From an uncultured Clostridia bacterium (GTDB lineage: Bacteria > Bacillota > Clostridia > UBA1381): a stretch of DNA of 64,000 nt. The notes beneath the pieces were generated by a model. That model was given only the letters and a program-made list of their open reading frames with translations, did not search any database and had not been told where the DNA came from. Below, in pieces: positions 43,010-51,983 of the stretch. Numbering within the stretch: the stretch's first letter is position 1; each line of letters opens with the position of its first letter. Location: positions 36,416-100,415 of the forward strand of contig CAKSNH010000009.1 of NCBI GenBank assembly GCA_934476075.1, read 5' to 3'. A program made the translations under genes and the position numbers.

Positions 43010-43104
43010 ACTAATCAGTCCTTTCTTAAATCCATCACATTAAGTATACCACAAATTTATGCAAATTCAAGCACTGTATATATTATTTATCATAATTTTA
43101 ATGC

Positions 43105-43143
43105 AAAACGGACGGAACATACCCTGTCGATACATTCCGTCCG
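43105..43143 (-). terminator. Hairpin downstream of the small 43166 gene
   Basis: A 9-bp perfect stem CGGACGGAA/TTCCGTCCG (43109-43117 and 43135-43143), followed on the minus strand by TTTTGCATT. Confidence 0.6.
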
Positions 43144-43165
43144 CAGTTTAAAGGCACTTTTTAAC

Positions 43166-43339
43166 TTACATTTTGTTCATCATATCATCAAATTTATAGC
43201 TTAGTTTTCTCGCCATAGAATGAGTTTTCTTTTTCAGTTTTCGTCTTTGTCTGTCGGTCACGGGGTCAACCGCCATTGTAACCGCCGCACCGATAATCAT
43301 TCCTGCCGCCGCACCTTTCATAAATTCAAAAGTATTCAT
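43166..43339 (-). CDS. Small 57-residue protein, YtxH-like
   Basis: A short reverse-strand gene: begins MNTFEFMKGAAAGMIIGAAV, continues DPVTDRQRRKLKKKTHS and ends FDDMMNKM. There is one glycine/alanine-rich hydrophobic segment (about 7-23) followed by a basic helix, as in YtxH-type or phage-shock-like small membrane proteins. The ATG at 43339 has AAAGGA eight bases upstream, and a hairpin follows the stop. I am sure of the reading frame and signals, less of the family. Confidence 0.65.
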   Translation of the reverse strand: MNTFEFMKGAAAGMIIGAAVTMAVDPVTDRQRRKLKKKTHSMARKLSYKFDDMMNKM

Positions 43340-43507
43340 ATTATCAAATCCTTTCTTTCCTCTGCATTTTTATTATCTCACCATAATATTTTTATATTCC
43401 GTTAATAATTAAAACCTATATTTTACATTCTGATTACATTTTGTATAACTATACCAAAAATAATACATAAAAATTACATAAAACAATCAAAACCGATAAA
43501 AATGCAC

Positions 43508-43536
43508 TTGACTAAACTACGATACTGGTATATTAT
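43508..43536 (+). promoter_or_regulatory. Sigma-A promoter for the DUF1015 gene
   Basis: TTGACT at 43508-43513, 17-base spacer, TATTAT at 43531-43536. The remaining ~165 bases between this and the small gene are AT-rich and show nothing else. Confidence 0.75.
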
Positions 43537-43602
43537 TTATATAATAGGTTTTTTAATATTTTATTGGTTATTTTTAGAAATTTTAATTGAAAGGATGCAA
43601 CT

Positions 43603-44916
43603 ATGGCAAATATATTACCATTCAGAGGATTTAGATATAATACAGAAAAAATCAGCGATTTAGGTGCGGTTATGGCTCCTCCGTACGACTCAATTTCCGC
43701 TGACGAACAAAAAGCACTTTACGATATGCACGAAAACAATTCTGTACGTTTGGTATACGGTATGGCTGCCGATGATGATACCGACACAAACAACAAATAT
43801 ACAAGAGCCGCCGGCTATCTTAACGATTGGATTGAAAAAGAAATTATCATTCAGGACGAAAAGCCTGCAATATATATGTACGAGCAGATTATAACGATTA
43901 ACGAAACGCAGTTTGCAACAAAAGGATTTATTGCAATGCTTGAACTTGAAGAATTTTCAAACGGCAACATTATGCCATGCGAAGAAACTATCACAAGTTC
44001 AAAAAAAGACAGATACAGTCTGCTTGAAGCGACAAAATCAAATGTCAGCATGATAAACTGTATGTACATGGAAAACGAAAAAATTCTTGCACATTTGATG
44101 AATGACATTTCGGACAAAACTCCCGATGTGCATTTTACAACCGGCGATAATATCGAGCAGAATTTGTGGATTATAACCGATGAAGAAACCATTGGTTTTA
44201 TTCAAAAAAACATGGCGGATAAGCGTCTTGTAATAACCGACGGTCAAAACAGATACGAAACCTGTCTTGAATATGCTCAAAAAATCAAAGCCGAAAATCC
44301 TGAGCTTTTGCAAAAAGACAACTACAACTACATTTTAACTCTTTTGACAAATTCATCAGACGACAGCGTTGTGCAATTACCCGTACATAGACTTGTAAAA
44401 TGCCCGAAAGGCTTAAAAGAAGATTATTTCATTGCAACCGCACAGGATAGATTTAAAGTTGAAAAAATCATTGTCGACTACAATGCCGAAGAATTGGCAG
44501 ATACAATGAAAAAGCAAATATTTACTCCACGCAAGGAAAACAGAATTGCATTTTACTGCGGCGGCGAATACTTCTATCGCTTAACTTTGCTTGACCACAC
44601 TACGTTAAAAACTGCTATTCCAGATAAATCGCCTGCGTATCGTTCGCTTGATGTTACAGTGTTAAATCATCTTTTGCTTGACGAAATAATGAACATCACT
44701 CCGGAAACATACCATGACAGAGTTACATTCACAAAAAATATTGTAAAAGGAATAAATGCCGTAAGAAACGGAGAATACCAATGCTTATTTGTTATAAATC
44801 CGTCTAATTCACAGCAAATTCGTGATGTCGCTATTGCGGGCGAAAAAATGCCGGAACGTTCAATTTGTATCTTCCCTAAACCGGCGACAGGTATAGTATT
44901 TAACATCAGAAAATAA
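43603..44916 (+). CDS. DUF1015-family protein with altered HH motif
   Basis: A 437-residue cytoplasmic protein. The opening ANILPFRGFRYN, the APPYDSIS loop and the internal PCEETITSSKKDR match DUF1015, the group related to archaeal serine kinase SerK. Members usually carry a DGHHR motif; here it reads ITDGQNRYETCLEY, so both histidines are replaced by Gln and Asn. Activity may be changed or lost. It has its own promoter and terminator and no serine-metabolism gene nearby. The start ATG at 43603 follows GAAAGGATG. Confidence 0.85.
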   Translation: MANILPFRGFRYNTEKISDLGAVMAPPYDSISADEQKALYDMHENNSVRLVYGMAADDDTDTNNKYTRAAGYLNDWIEKEIIIQDEKPAIYMYEQIITINETQFATKGFIAMLELEEFSNGNIMPCEETITSSKKDRYSLLEATKSNVSMINCMYMENEKILAHLMNDISDKTPDVHFTTGDNIEQNLWIITDEETIGFIQKNMADKRLVITDGQNRYETCLEYAQKIKAENPELLQKDNYNYILTLLTNSSDDSVVQLPVHRLVKCPKGLKEDYFIATAQDRFKVEKIIVDYNAEELADTMKKQIFTPRKENRIAFYCGGEYFYRLTLLDHTTLKTAIPDKSPAYRSLDVTVLNHLLLDEIMNITPETYHDRVTFTKNIVKGINAVRNGEYQCLFVINPSNSQQIRDVAIAGEKMPERSICIFPKPATGIVFNIRK

Positions 44917-44927
44917 AATTGATTTTT

Positions 44928-44970
44928 TACACCCATTGAATACGCAAGTATCCGGTGGGTGTATTTTTTT
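44928..44970 (+). terminator. Terminator of the DUF1015 gene
   Basis: TACACCCA (44928-44935) pairs with TGGGTGTA (44956-44963), and seven T residues follow. Confidence 0.85.
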
Positions 44971-45003
44971 GTCTAAAATATCACATTAAAATGTAAAATA
45001 AAC

Positions 45004-45032
45004 TTGACATTTTGTTTGCACTGTGATATATT
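45004..45032 (+). promoter_or_regulatory. Sigma-A promoter of the XRE/membrane-protein pair
   Basis: Perfect TTGACA at 45004-45009, 17-base spacer, TATATT at 45027-45032. The predicted start of transcription is next to the palindrome at 45041. Confidence 0.8.
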
Positions 45033-45040
45033 ATCTTTTG

Positions 45041-45054
45041 TAAAGTATACTTTA
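45041..45054. promoter_or_regulatory. Palindromic operator, probable autoregulatory site
   Basis: TAAAGTATACTTTA is a perfect 14-bp palindrome directly after the -10 element and 20 bases before the start codon of a small XRE-type regulator. A dimeric helix-turn-helix protein bound here would block transcription initiation. Confidence 0.6.
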
Positions 45055-45074
45055 CTTTTTAGGAGCGTGATAAT

Positions 45075-45272
45075 TTGGAAAACAAAATTAAAGAACTCAG
45101 AAAAGCACGAAAATTAACACAGGACGAATTGGCAGGCATACTAAACGTTACACGGCAAACGATAATATCGCTTGAAAACGGACGTTACAACGCATCGCTT
45201 CAACTTGCCCACAAGATAGCAGTATATTTCGGCTGCACAATCGAAGACATATTTATTTTTGAGGAGGAATAA
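45075..45272 (+). CDS. Small XRE-family helix-turn-helix regulator
   Basis: A 65-residue protein that is essentially one Cro/CI-type DNA-binding domain: KELRKARKLTQDELAGIL, then the recognition helix VTRQTIISLENGRYNASLQLA, and IEDIFIFEEE at the end. It starts with TTG at 45075 after AGGAGCG. A membrane-protein gene follows after two bases. Stand-alone XRE domains of this length paired with a small membrane protein are frequent in Bacillota; they are usually autorepressors. Confidence 0.92.
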   Translation: MENKIKELRKARKLTQDELAGILNVTRQTIISLENGRYNASLQLAHKIAVYFGCTIEDIFIFEEE

Positions 45273-45274
45273 CA

Positions 45275-45679
45275 ATGAAAAGTATCAGTAAAAAATCAAT
45301 TATCATTTATGGAATTTATATCATTATCGGCATTGCACTTTGTGTTGTAGGATTTTTTTCCGAGAAAAATTTCCTATCGAGTTTCGGAGCAGCATTCGCC
45401 GCAGTAGGAATTGCCAAAACAGTCCAATATGTACGTCTATTAAAAAACCCCGAAAAATTAAAAAAATGGACTATTATGCAAAACGATGAACGCAATATCG
45501 CCATAGCATTAAAAGCACGCAGTATAACTTTTAGAATAATCGGTTTAGCCGGCGGTATTGCAATCATAATATGTTATCTGACAAATCAGGAATTAGTCGG
45601 CATGGTTATAGCATACACTCTTTGTGCCATGCTTGTTATTTACATATTATGCTACCACATTTTAAACCTAAAAATGTAG
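45275..45679 (+). CDS. Small membrane protein partner of the XRE regulator
   Basis: A 134-residue protein with four likely membrane helices (about 8-28, 33-52, 84-102, 107-130). A charged cytoplasmic loop between helices 2 and 3 contains QNDERNIAIALKAR, a motif seen in the DUF2178/DUF6442-type partners of small XRE regulators. The ATG at 45275 uses GAGGAGGAAT inside the end of the regulator gene, so translation is coupled. Function unknown; perhaps sensing or modifying membrane state. Confidence 0.8.
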   Translation: MKSISKKSIIIYGIYIIIGIALCVVGFFSEKNFLSSFGAAFAAVGIAKTVQYVRLLKNPEKLKKWTIMQNDERNIAIALKARSITFRIIGLAGGIAIIICYLTNQELVGMVIAYTLCAMLVIYILCYHILNLKM

Positions 45680-45712
45680 AAAAAAGCCGCCATTGATTTT
45701 ATCAATGGCGGC
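45680..45712 (-). terminator. Terminator of the PrsA-like gene
   Basis: A perfect 12-bp stem GCCGCCATTGAT/ATCAATGGCGGC (45686-45697 and 45701-45712). The T-run lies on the minus-strand side; the plus-strand side has none, so it mainly ends the leftward transcript. Confidence 0.85.
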
Positions 45713-45719
45713 AAATATG

Positions 45720-46730
45720 TTAATTTATTTCGTTGTATACATTGTCATTTTTTTCTATAACAATATTGTATTCCGATTTCCATTCTTCCATCTTCTGTTC
45801 AAGCAGGTCATTTATAATAATGTTTTTAACATCATCTTTTTTGCTCTCAAAGAAAGACTCAAACAATTCCGGTGTTTCGTCAAGTGGCAAACGCTTAATT
45901 ATATGGTAGCCGTATGAACTTGTTACAAACGACATTTGTCCGTTTTGCAGCATATCCACACCGTCCTCAAATTCCGACACCATTTCGCCGTCGGTAAATA
46001 CATAGCCGTCAGGGTTTGATGCAAGTCCGGGGTCCTGTGTAAATTCTTTTGCCAAAGCGTCAAAATCCTCTCCGCTTTGTGCTCTCACAAATACTTCCTG
46101 TGCCTTTTCATATGCCGCTTTTTTCTCATCGTCCGACAATGCCAAGCCTGTTGTCATATCCTGAGTTAAAAATAATATGTGTTTTGCTCTGCGATATTTC
46201 TGCTTAAATGTTTCTTTTAACATATCATCAGTAATATCATTTTCAGATTCAATCTTTTCTTCAAGCTTGCTGTGATAAATTTCAGACTCGCAAAGCATAT
46301 CAATAAACTTGTCGTCTACTCCCCACGACTTTATGCGTTCATTATATTTGCTCTGACCGCCGTATCTGGTTATGATATTATTTTTTAATGATGTTATTTT
46401 ATTTTTATCATCATCTGTCAATGTAACAACTTTTTTACCCACTTCAATATATGCTAAATTGTCAACGGCAGTGTCCAGACTTTTCTCCTTCGCTAAGTCG
46501 ATAGCTTTCTTACCCTCGACTTCCTTTGTCTGCCAATCTTCTTCGCTTGAAAGCTCCGTACCCTCCATTTGACTTTTTACGCTATTCAAATAATACTTAA
46601 ATTCAGACTGTGACACATAAGAATCACCTACTTTAACAACCGAATTTTTTGCACCTGTGCAGGCTGACGTCATTATCGTTGTAACTATCAAGAGCGTCGC
46701 CAATATATTTTTCTTCATAGTAGACTTCAT
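45720..46730 (-). CDS. PrsA-like peptidyl-prolyl isomerase lipoprotein
   Basis: A 336-residue extracytoplasmic foldase. The lipoprotein signal (KKNILATLLIVTTIM, lipobox TSAC) anchors it outside the membrane. There is a SurA/PrsA-type helical N-terminal domain (30-165), and a parvulin domain from about 170: YRRAKHILFLTQDM, AQSGEDFDALAKEFTQDPGLASNPDGYVF, MVSEFEDGV, VTSSYGYHIIKRL. The start is uncertain: the first ATG sits only a base or so from AAAGGA, and a second is four codons on. It lies 35 bases downstream of mfd, as in several Bacillota. Confidence 0.92.
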   Translation of the reverse strand: MKSTMKKNILATLLIVTTIMTSACTGAKNSVVKVGDSYVSQSEFKYYLNSVKSQMEGTELSSEEDWQTKEVEGKKAIDLAKEKSLDTAVDNLAYIEVGKKVVTLTDDDKNKITSLKNNIITRYGGQSKYNERIKSWGVDDKFIDMLCESEIYHSKLEEKIESENDITDDMLKETFKQKYRRAKHILFLTQDMTTGLALSDDEKKAAYEKAQEVFVRAQSGEDFDALAKEFTQDPGLASNPDGYVFTDGEMVSEFEDGVDMLQNGQMSFVTSSYGYHIIKRLPLDETPELFESFFESKKDDVKNIIINDLLEQKMEEWKSEYNIVIEKNDNVYNEIN

Positions 46731-46765
46731 TTCCTTTCAAAAAATACTCCAATATATATTATATA

Positions 46766-49700
46766 TCATTTTTCGGTGTTCTTCAATTCTTTTATCGTTT
46801 GTAATACAAATTTAATGTTATCAAGCAGTTTCTTCTTTTCCACTTGTTTTGCACGATATGTGATATATGGTTTATCGGTTGCCGAAAACAGTATTTTCTG
46901 CGGCATTTTTTCTACTAATCCGGAAATAATTCTCAAATCCACTCCGCCTGTGTTAAATTTAAACAGCACATTCCCATTGCTTTGCATTATTTCATAAATA
47001 CCCGTTTCCTTGGCTATTGACTTAATAATCGCAATATTTATCAGATTATTGACCGCACGAGGAATATCGCCGTATCTGTCAATCAATTCATCTTCTATTT
47101 CGTTTGCGTCCTCCTCATTTTCAATCGCCGCAATTTTCTTGTAAATATCAATTCGCTGATTATGATTTTTGATATATCTTTCCGGAATAAATGCGTCAAT
47201 ATCCAAATCAATGGTAACTGTAACATCATCTTCACTCGATATACCCTGTGCCTCATTTACACTTTCTTTTAGCAATCGGCAATACATATCATATCCGACA
47301 GCGTCCATGTGTCCGTGCTGCTCCGCACCCAAAATATTGCCCGCTCCCCGAATTTCCAAATCACGCATGGCAATCTTAAATCCCGAACCAAACTCCGTAA
47401 ATTCCTTGATTGCACGAAGTCTTTTCTGTGCCACATCGGACAGCGTTCCGTCTTTTCTATATGTCAAATAAGCATATGCCGTCCTATTTGAACGTCCCAC
47501 ACGCCCTCTCAGCTGATACAACTGCGACAGTCCCATTTTGTCCGCATTTTCGATAATTATAGTATTTGCATTCGGAATATCAAGTCCCGTTTCTATAATT
47601 GTCGTGCAAACCAAAATATCGGTATTGCCGTTCACCATATCATACATAATATCTTCCAATTCTGTTTCGTTCATCTTTCCGTGCCCTACCGCAATTCGTG
47701 CATTCGGAATAAGTGCCTGTATCATTTCGGCAGTACGATATATACCCTGTACACGATTGAACAAATAATATACCTGTCCTCCCCTTGCCAATTCCTTTCG
47801 CATTGCATCGGCAAGTATCTGCATATTATGCTCCAAAACATATGTCTGTACGGGATAACGATTGTGCGGTGGCTCGGCAAGTACGCTCATATCACGAATG
47901 TTTATCATCGACATATGCAGCGTTCTCGGTATCGGTGTTGCGGTCATGGTTAAAACATCGACATTTTTCTTTATCTCTTTTAACTTTTCCTTGTGTGCCA
48001 CACCAAAACGCTGTTCTTCGTCTATAATCAAAAGTCCCAAATCCTTATATTCTACGTCCTTCTGCAATATTCTGTGCGTGCCGATAAGAATATCGACTTC
48101 ACCGCTTTTTACTTTTTTCAATATTTTCTTCTGCTGAGCCGCCGTTCTGAATCTTGAAAGCATTTCTATCTTTATGGGAAATTCGCTCATTCTGTCGCAG
48201 AAATTATTATATTGCTGCATCGCCAAAATAGTGGTCGGACATAAATATGCCACTTGCTTTGAATCGGTAACCGCCTTAAAAGCCGCTCTTATCGCCACTT
48301 CTGTCTTGCCGAACCCAACGTCACCGCACAGCAGTCTGTCCATCGGACGTTCTTTCTCCATATCCGCTTTAACTTCTTCAATGGAACGCAGCTGGTCATC
48401 GGTTTCCTGATATGCGAATGTGTCCTCAAATTCACGCTGCCACGGCGTATCTGCCGAGAATGCGTGTCCTTTTGTATTCTCTCTCTCGGCATACAATGCA
48501 ATTAATTGCTTTGCAAGCTCCGCCGTACTCTTTTTTACCTTCGCTTTTGTTTTGTTCCAATCATTGCTGCCAAGCTTGTTCACTTTGATTTTTATATCTG
48601 TATTTCCGATATACTTGTACAATAAATCCATCTGGTCAACAGGGACATATAATACATCTGTACCCTGATACTGTATTTTCAGATAATCTTTTGTGACCCC
48701 ATTTACCGCTATCTTATTTATCCCCACATACTGACCTATACCATGTGCCCTGTGGACAACATAGTCGCCGACACTTATATCGTTAAACGACTTGATTTTA
48801 TCTGTATTTTCATTCTTGCGGTTCATGCGTTTTCTGCGTTCCACCGCAAAAATCTCTCTGTCGCTGACCAAAACAAAATTTATTTCGGGATATTCAAAGC
48901 CCTTGCTCAAATTACCCCTTACAACAACAATCTCGCCTTTTTTCAATTCTGCCTTGTCATTCTCATATCGGCACACTATTCCCTTATCATTTAGTGTCCC
49001 CACCAAATTTTCTCCCCTGCCTCGGTTTGATGCAAGAATAGCTACCGTAGTTCCTTTTTTCTGATACTCCTTTAAATCATCATACAGATATTCAAATTTA
49101 CCATGAAAAGAAACCGTTGTTTTTGTCACAAAATTGCATAGCGTTTTGTACTTGAAATCGGTATTTGACTGCGATAATTCCGTAAATGTAACGGTACGTC
49201 GTTTGTCGGTTTCGGCAAGAAAATATCCGTAGCTTGCCCAAAATTCCGCACCGTCGCCATATAATATGCCGTGCTCCATATAGTCATTTATCAATTCACC
49301 CTTTTCCCATTCCAAGCCTTCGTTTCTCTCTTTAATCCGCTTCGGTTCAAGCACGAAAACAAGACTATCCTCATCAAAATAATCAAGAATAGTCGGGATA
49401 CCGTCATATATTTTACAAACATATTTGTCAATAGACGGAAAATGTATATTCTCCGCAAAACGTTCCATATCGTTTTCCAAAGTTTTTATAAGTTCGCTTT
49501 GGTCTGACTTTTTCCTTTTCAGCTTAGCTATCGCACTTTTCAGAAAATCCATCATTTCCAAGCGTTTTTCTTCCGATAAAACAATCTCGCTGCACGGCAC
49601 TACAACCGCACTGTCGAGCATATCCAGCGAACGCTGTGTCATAATATCAAACTCACGAATGGAATCGGTTTCATTATCGAAAAACTCAATTCTTATCGGA

Positions 49701-50263
49701 TTTTCCATATGCGGACAGAATATATCCAATATTCCGCCACGCACCGAAAACTGTCCTTTTCCCTCAACCATATCTTCACGAATATAGCCAATTCTGACAA
49801 GCATATTTTCAAGCTCCGCCATATCAAACTGCTTGCCGACTTCAAATGATATAACGCTGTTTTTGTATAAATTCTTCGGCATGGTATATCCGAATATAGC
49901 TTCAAGCGACGCAACAACAATATGCTTTCCCTTTTCCGCACATAAGTTGTATATAACCTCTAACCGCTCATATTCCTTTTGATGACCGGCGGTTTCTATA
50001 TCATAAAAAATATATTCCTTTGTCGGAAAAAGCAGTGCATTATCCGTATAAAAACACAAATCACTGTACAGTGCCTGTGCCTCCAAGTCGCTGTATGTGA
50101 CCACAAGTGCGTCACTCTGCGTATCCTCGCTCAGTGCATATATCAATCCGCTTTGTGCCGACTCCGAAATCCCGTCAACCGAAACGGGCACTTTCCTATC
50201 TTTTAAAGCATCGACTGCTTTTCGATACTCACCGTATTCATTTAAAATATTTCCAAAAAACAT
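46766..50263 (-). CDS. mfd: Transcription-repair coupling factor
   Basis: Removes RNA polymerase stalled at DNA lesions and recruits UvrA. The 1165-residue protein has UvrB-like domains at the N-terminus (1-~350), the RNA-polymerase interaction domain (VGDYVVHRAHGIGQYVGINKI, near 480-545), and superfamily 2 translocase motifs: LCGDVGFGKTEVAIRA, IIDEEQRFG, LTMTATPIPRTL, and QLRGRVGRSNRTAYAYL. The C-terminal TRCF domain follows. The gene order pth-mfd is conserved in Bacillota. Confidence 0.98.
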   Translation of the reverse strand: MFFGNILNEYGEYRKAVDALKDRKVPVSVDGISESAQSGLIYALSEDTQSDALVVTYSDLEAQALYSDLCFYTDNALLFPTKEYIFYDIETAGHQKEYERLEVIYNLCAEKGKHIVVASLEAIFGYTMPKNLYKNSVISFEVGKQFDMAELENMLVRIGYIREDMVEGKGQFSVRGGILDIFCPHMENPIRIEFFDNETDSIREFDIMTQRSLDMLDSAVVVPCSEIVLSEEKRLEMMDFLKSAIAKLKRKKSDQSELIKTLENDMERFAENIHFPSIDKYVCKIYDGIPTILDYFDEDSLVFVLEPKRIKERNEGLEWEKGELINDYMEHGILYGDGAEFWASYGYFLAETDKRRTVTFTELSQSNTDFKYKTLCNFVTKTTVSFHGKFEYLYDDLKEYQKKGTTVAILASNRGRGENLVGTLNDKGIVCRYENDKAELKKGEIVVVRGNLSKGFEYPEINFVLVSDREIFAVERRKRMNRKNENTDKIKSFNDISVGDYVVHRAHGIGQYVGINKIAVNGVTKDYLKIQYQGTDVLYVPVDQMDLLYKYIGNTDIKIKVNKLGSNDWNKTKAKVKKSTAELAKQLIALYAERENTKGHAFSADTPWQREFEDTFAYQETDDQLRSIEEVKADMEKERPMDRLLCGDVGFGKTEVAIRAAFKAVTDSKQVAYLCPTTILAMQQYNNFCDRMSEFPIKIEMLSRFRTAAQQKKILKKVKSGEVDILIGTHRILQKDVEYKDLGLLIIDEEQRFGVAHKEKLKEIKKNVDVLTMTATPIPRTLHMSMINIRDMSVLAEPPHNRYPVQTYVLEHNMQILADAMRKELARGGQVYYLFNRVQGIYRTAEMIQALIPNARIAVGHGKMNETELEDIMYDMVNGNTDILVCTTIIETGLDIPNANTIIIENADKMGLSQLYQLRGRVGRSNRTAYAYLTYRKDGTLSDVAQKRLRAIKEFTEFGSGFKIAMRDLEIRGAGNILGAEQHGHMDAVGYDMYCRLLKESVNEAQGISSEDDVTVTIDLDIDAFIPERYIKNHNQRIDIYKKIAAIENEEDANEIEDELIDRYGDIPRAVNNLINIAIIKSIAKETGIYEIMQSNGNVLFKFNTGGVDLRIISGLVEKMPQKILFSATDKPYITYRAKQVEKKKLLDNIKFVLQTIKELKNTEK

Positions 50264-50285
50264 TTTAAAATTCCTCTCTATCCGA

Positions 50286-50852
50286 CTATTTAGAATTAAA
50301 TCTGTTCATAGCCATATCCATTCCGCTTTTTATCATAACACCAACCGCATCGGTCGCTCTGATTATTGCGTCCTCCAAAACCGGTATTTCCTCTTTGGTA
50401 AATCTGCCAAGCACATAATCCGCCAAATCATATTCTTTGTGCGGCGGTGCACCCACACCCACTTTAATGCGTGGGAATTGGTCGCTTTGCAGCTGATATA
50501 TAATTGATTTTATGCCGTTATGACCGCCCGCCGAACCTTTTTTCCTAAGGCGGATTTGCCCCGGATTTAATGATATATCATCGAAAATAACCAATACATT
50601 TTCGGGCGGTATTTTATAAAACGCACAAAACTCTCTTACGCTTTCTCCGCTCAAATTCATATATGTCTGAGGTTTTACAAGATATACCTTCTCCCCCTCA
50701 ATGACGGTTTCACCATATAACGCCTTAAATTTTAACTTATTTATCTTTACATTATATTTATCCGCCATGTAATCTATAACCGAAAAACCAATATTATGTC
50801 TTGTCATTTCATATTCTTTTCCCGGATTTCCCAGTCCTACTATTAAATACAT
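50286..50852 (-). CDS. pth: Peptidyl-tRNA hydrolase
   Basis: Releases tRNA from peptidyl-tRNA dropped by ribosomes. The 188-residue protein has the catalytic His in TRHNIGFSVID, Asn in KPQTYMNLSGESV, Asp in FDDISLNPG, and the GSAGGHNGIKSI segment. I chose the ATG at 50852 after AAAGGAG, giving MYLIVGLGNPG; an upstream in-frame start adds nine residues without a ribosome-binding site. In Bacillus the gene is spoVC. Confidence 0.97.
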   Translation of the reverse strand: MYLIVGLGNPGKEYEMTRHNIGFSVIDYMADKYNVKINKLKFKALYGETVIEGEKVYLVKPQTYMNLSGESVREFCAFYKIPPENVLVIFDDISLNPGQIRLRKKGSAGGHNGIKSIIYQLQSDQFPRIKVGVGAPPHKEYDLADYVLGRFTKEEIPVLEDAIIRATDAVGVMIKSGMDMAMNRFNSK

Positions 50853-50881
50853 ATCTATCTCCTTTGTCCTTACGCACAATT

Positions 50882-50983
50882 AGGGTCTGCAAAAGTATAC
50901 CGCAAATACGATACAATTCTTTACAGACCCTTTTTAGCGGGGACATATAATATCCCCATTTTTTCAAACATTTTTATGTCCCC
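50882..50983 (-). other. Intercistronic hairpins between prs and pth
   Basis: Two strong inverted repeats fill the gap. AGGGTCTG (50882-50889) pairs with CAGACCCT (50924-50931), with an inner GTAT/ATAC stem. GGGGACATA (50939-50947) pairs with TATGTCCCC (50975-50983), or alternatively GGGGA with the nearer TCCCC at 50953-50957, so two folds compete. Neither stem has a T-run on the coding (minus) strand. They may be mRNA-processing or attenuation structures; plain terminators are unlikely. Confidence 0.55.
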
Positions 50984-50989
50984 ATCTTA

Positions 50990-51946
50990 TTAATCAAACA
51001 ATACGCTCACCGACATATCCGCATAAATTCTCTTAATTGCCTCTGCAAATACGGTTGCTACCGACAAGGTTTTAATCTTATCGATTTGTTTTTCTTTCGG
51101 GAGTTTTATTGTGTTTAAAGTCAATAATTCTTTTATACAGCTGTTTTCTATACGTTCTATCGCCGGTCCGGACAAGACTGCATGAGTACAGCACGCATAT
51201 ACTTCTTTTGCTCCACGCTCCTTTAATGCTTTTGCACCGTTTACGATAGTCCCTGCCGTATCAATCATATCGTCAACCATAATAACCGTCTTATCTTTTA
51301 TGTCCCCGATTATATTCATAACCTCCGACACATTTGCCTTCGGACGGCGTTTATCCACAATCGCAATCGGCAAGTCCAATTTTTGTGCATAAAATCTTGT
51401 TCTTGTAACCGACCCCAAATCGGGCGACACAACCACAACATCATCTCTGCCCTTGCCGAATTTGTCCAAATAGTATTTGCACATTATCGGTGCACCGATA
51501 AGATGGTCAAGCGGCACATCAAAGAAACCTTGTATCTGTGCTGCGTGCAAATCCATTGTCAGCACCCTGTCCGCACCGGCGGCGGTAATCAAATCCGCAA
51601 CCAATTTCGCCGAAATCGGGTCACGGGGTTTGGATTTTCTGTCCTGACGGGCATATCCGAAATATGGCATAACCGCAGTTATTCTGCCTGCCGACGCACG
51701 TTTCATTGCGTCAATCATAATCAGCAATTCCATCAAATTATCATTTACAGGTGATGATGTAGACTGAATTATAAATACGTCAGAACCCCTTACCGTTTCA
51801 TGGATATTTACCGATATTTCTCCGTCACTGAACACCGACGCATTTGCTTTTCCCATAGGTATAGCCAATTTATCGGCTATTTCCTTTGCCAATTCAGGAT
51901 TGGAATTACCCGAAAAAATTTTAATATTTTTCCCATGTACCAACAT
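50990..51946 (-). CDS. prs: Ribose-phosphate pyrophosphokinase
   Basis: Makes PRPP for purine, pyrimidine, NAD, His and Trp synthesis. The 318-residue protein has the class I signatures: NIKIFSGNSNPELA, FSDGEISVNI, PYFGYARQDRKSKPRDPISAK, the divalent-metal site VLTMDLHAAQIQGFF, and the PRPP loop VIMVDDMIDTAGT. It lies 37 bases downstream of glmU in the conserved glmU-prs-pth order. Confidence 0.98.
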   Translation of the reverse strand: MLVHGKNIKIFSGNSNPELAKEIADKLAIPMGKANASVFSDGEISVNIHETVRGSDVFIIQSTSSPVNDNLMELLIMIDAMKRASAGRITAVMPYFGYARQDRKSKPRDPISAKLVADLITAAGADRVLTMDLHAAQIQGFFDVPLDHLIGAPIMCKYYLDKFGKGRDDVVVVSPDLGSVTRTRFYAQKLDLPIAIVDKRRPKANVSEVMNIIGDIKDKTVIMVDDMIDTAGTIVNGAKALKERGAKEVYACCTHAVLSGPAIERIENSCIKELLTLNTIKLPKEKQIDKIKTLSVATVFAEAIKRIYADMSVSVLFD

Positions 51947-51983
51947 AATCTGCCCGTCCTTTCCTCATTAGTTCATCATAAAA

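Noticed and set aside
50882..50936. Plus-strand terminator (CAGACCCT followed by T5)
   Set aside because: There is no plus-strand gene upstream to terminate; treated as an intercistronic structure.
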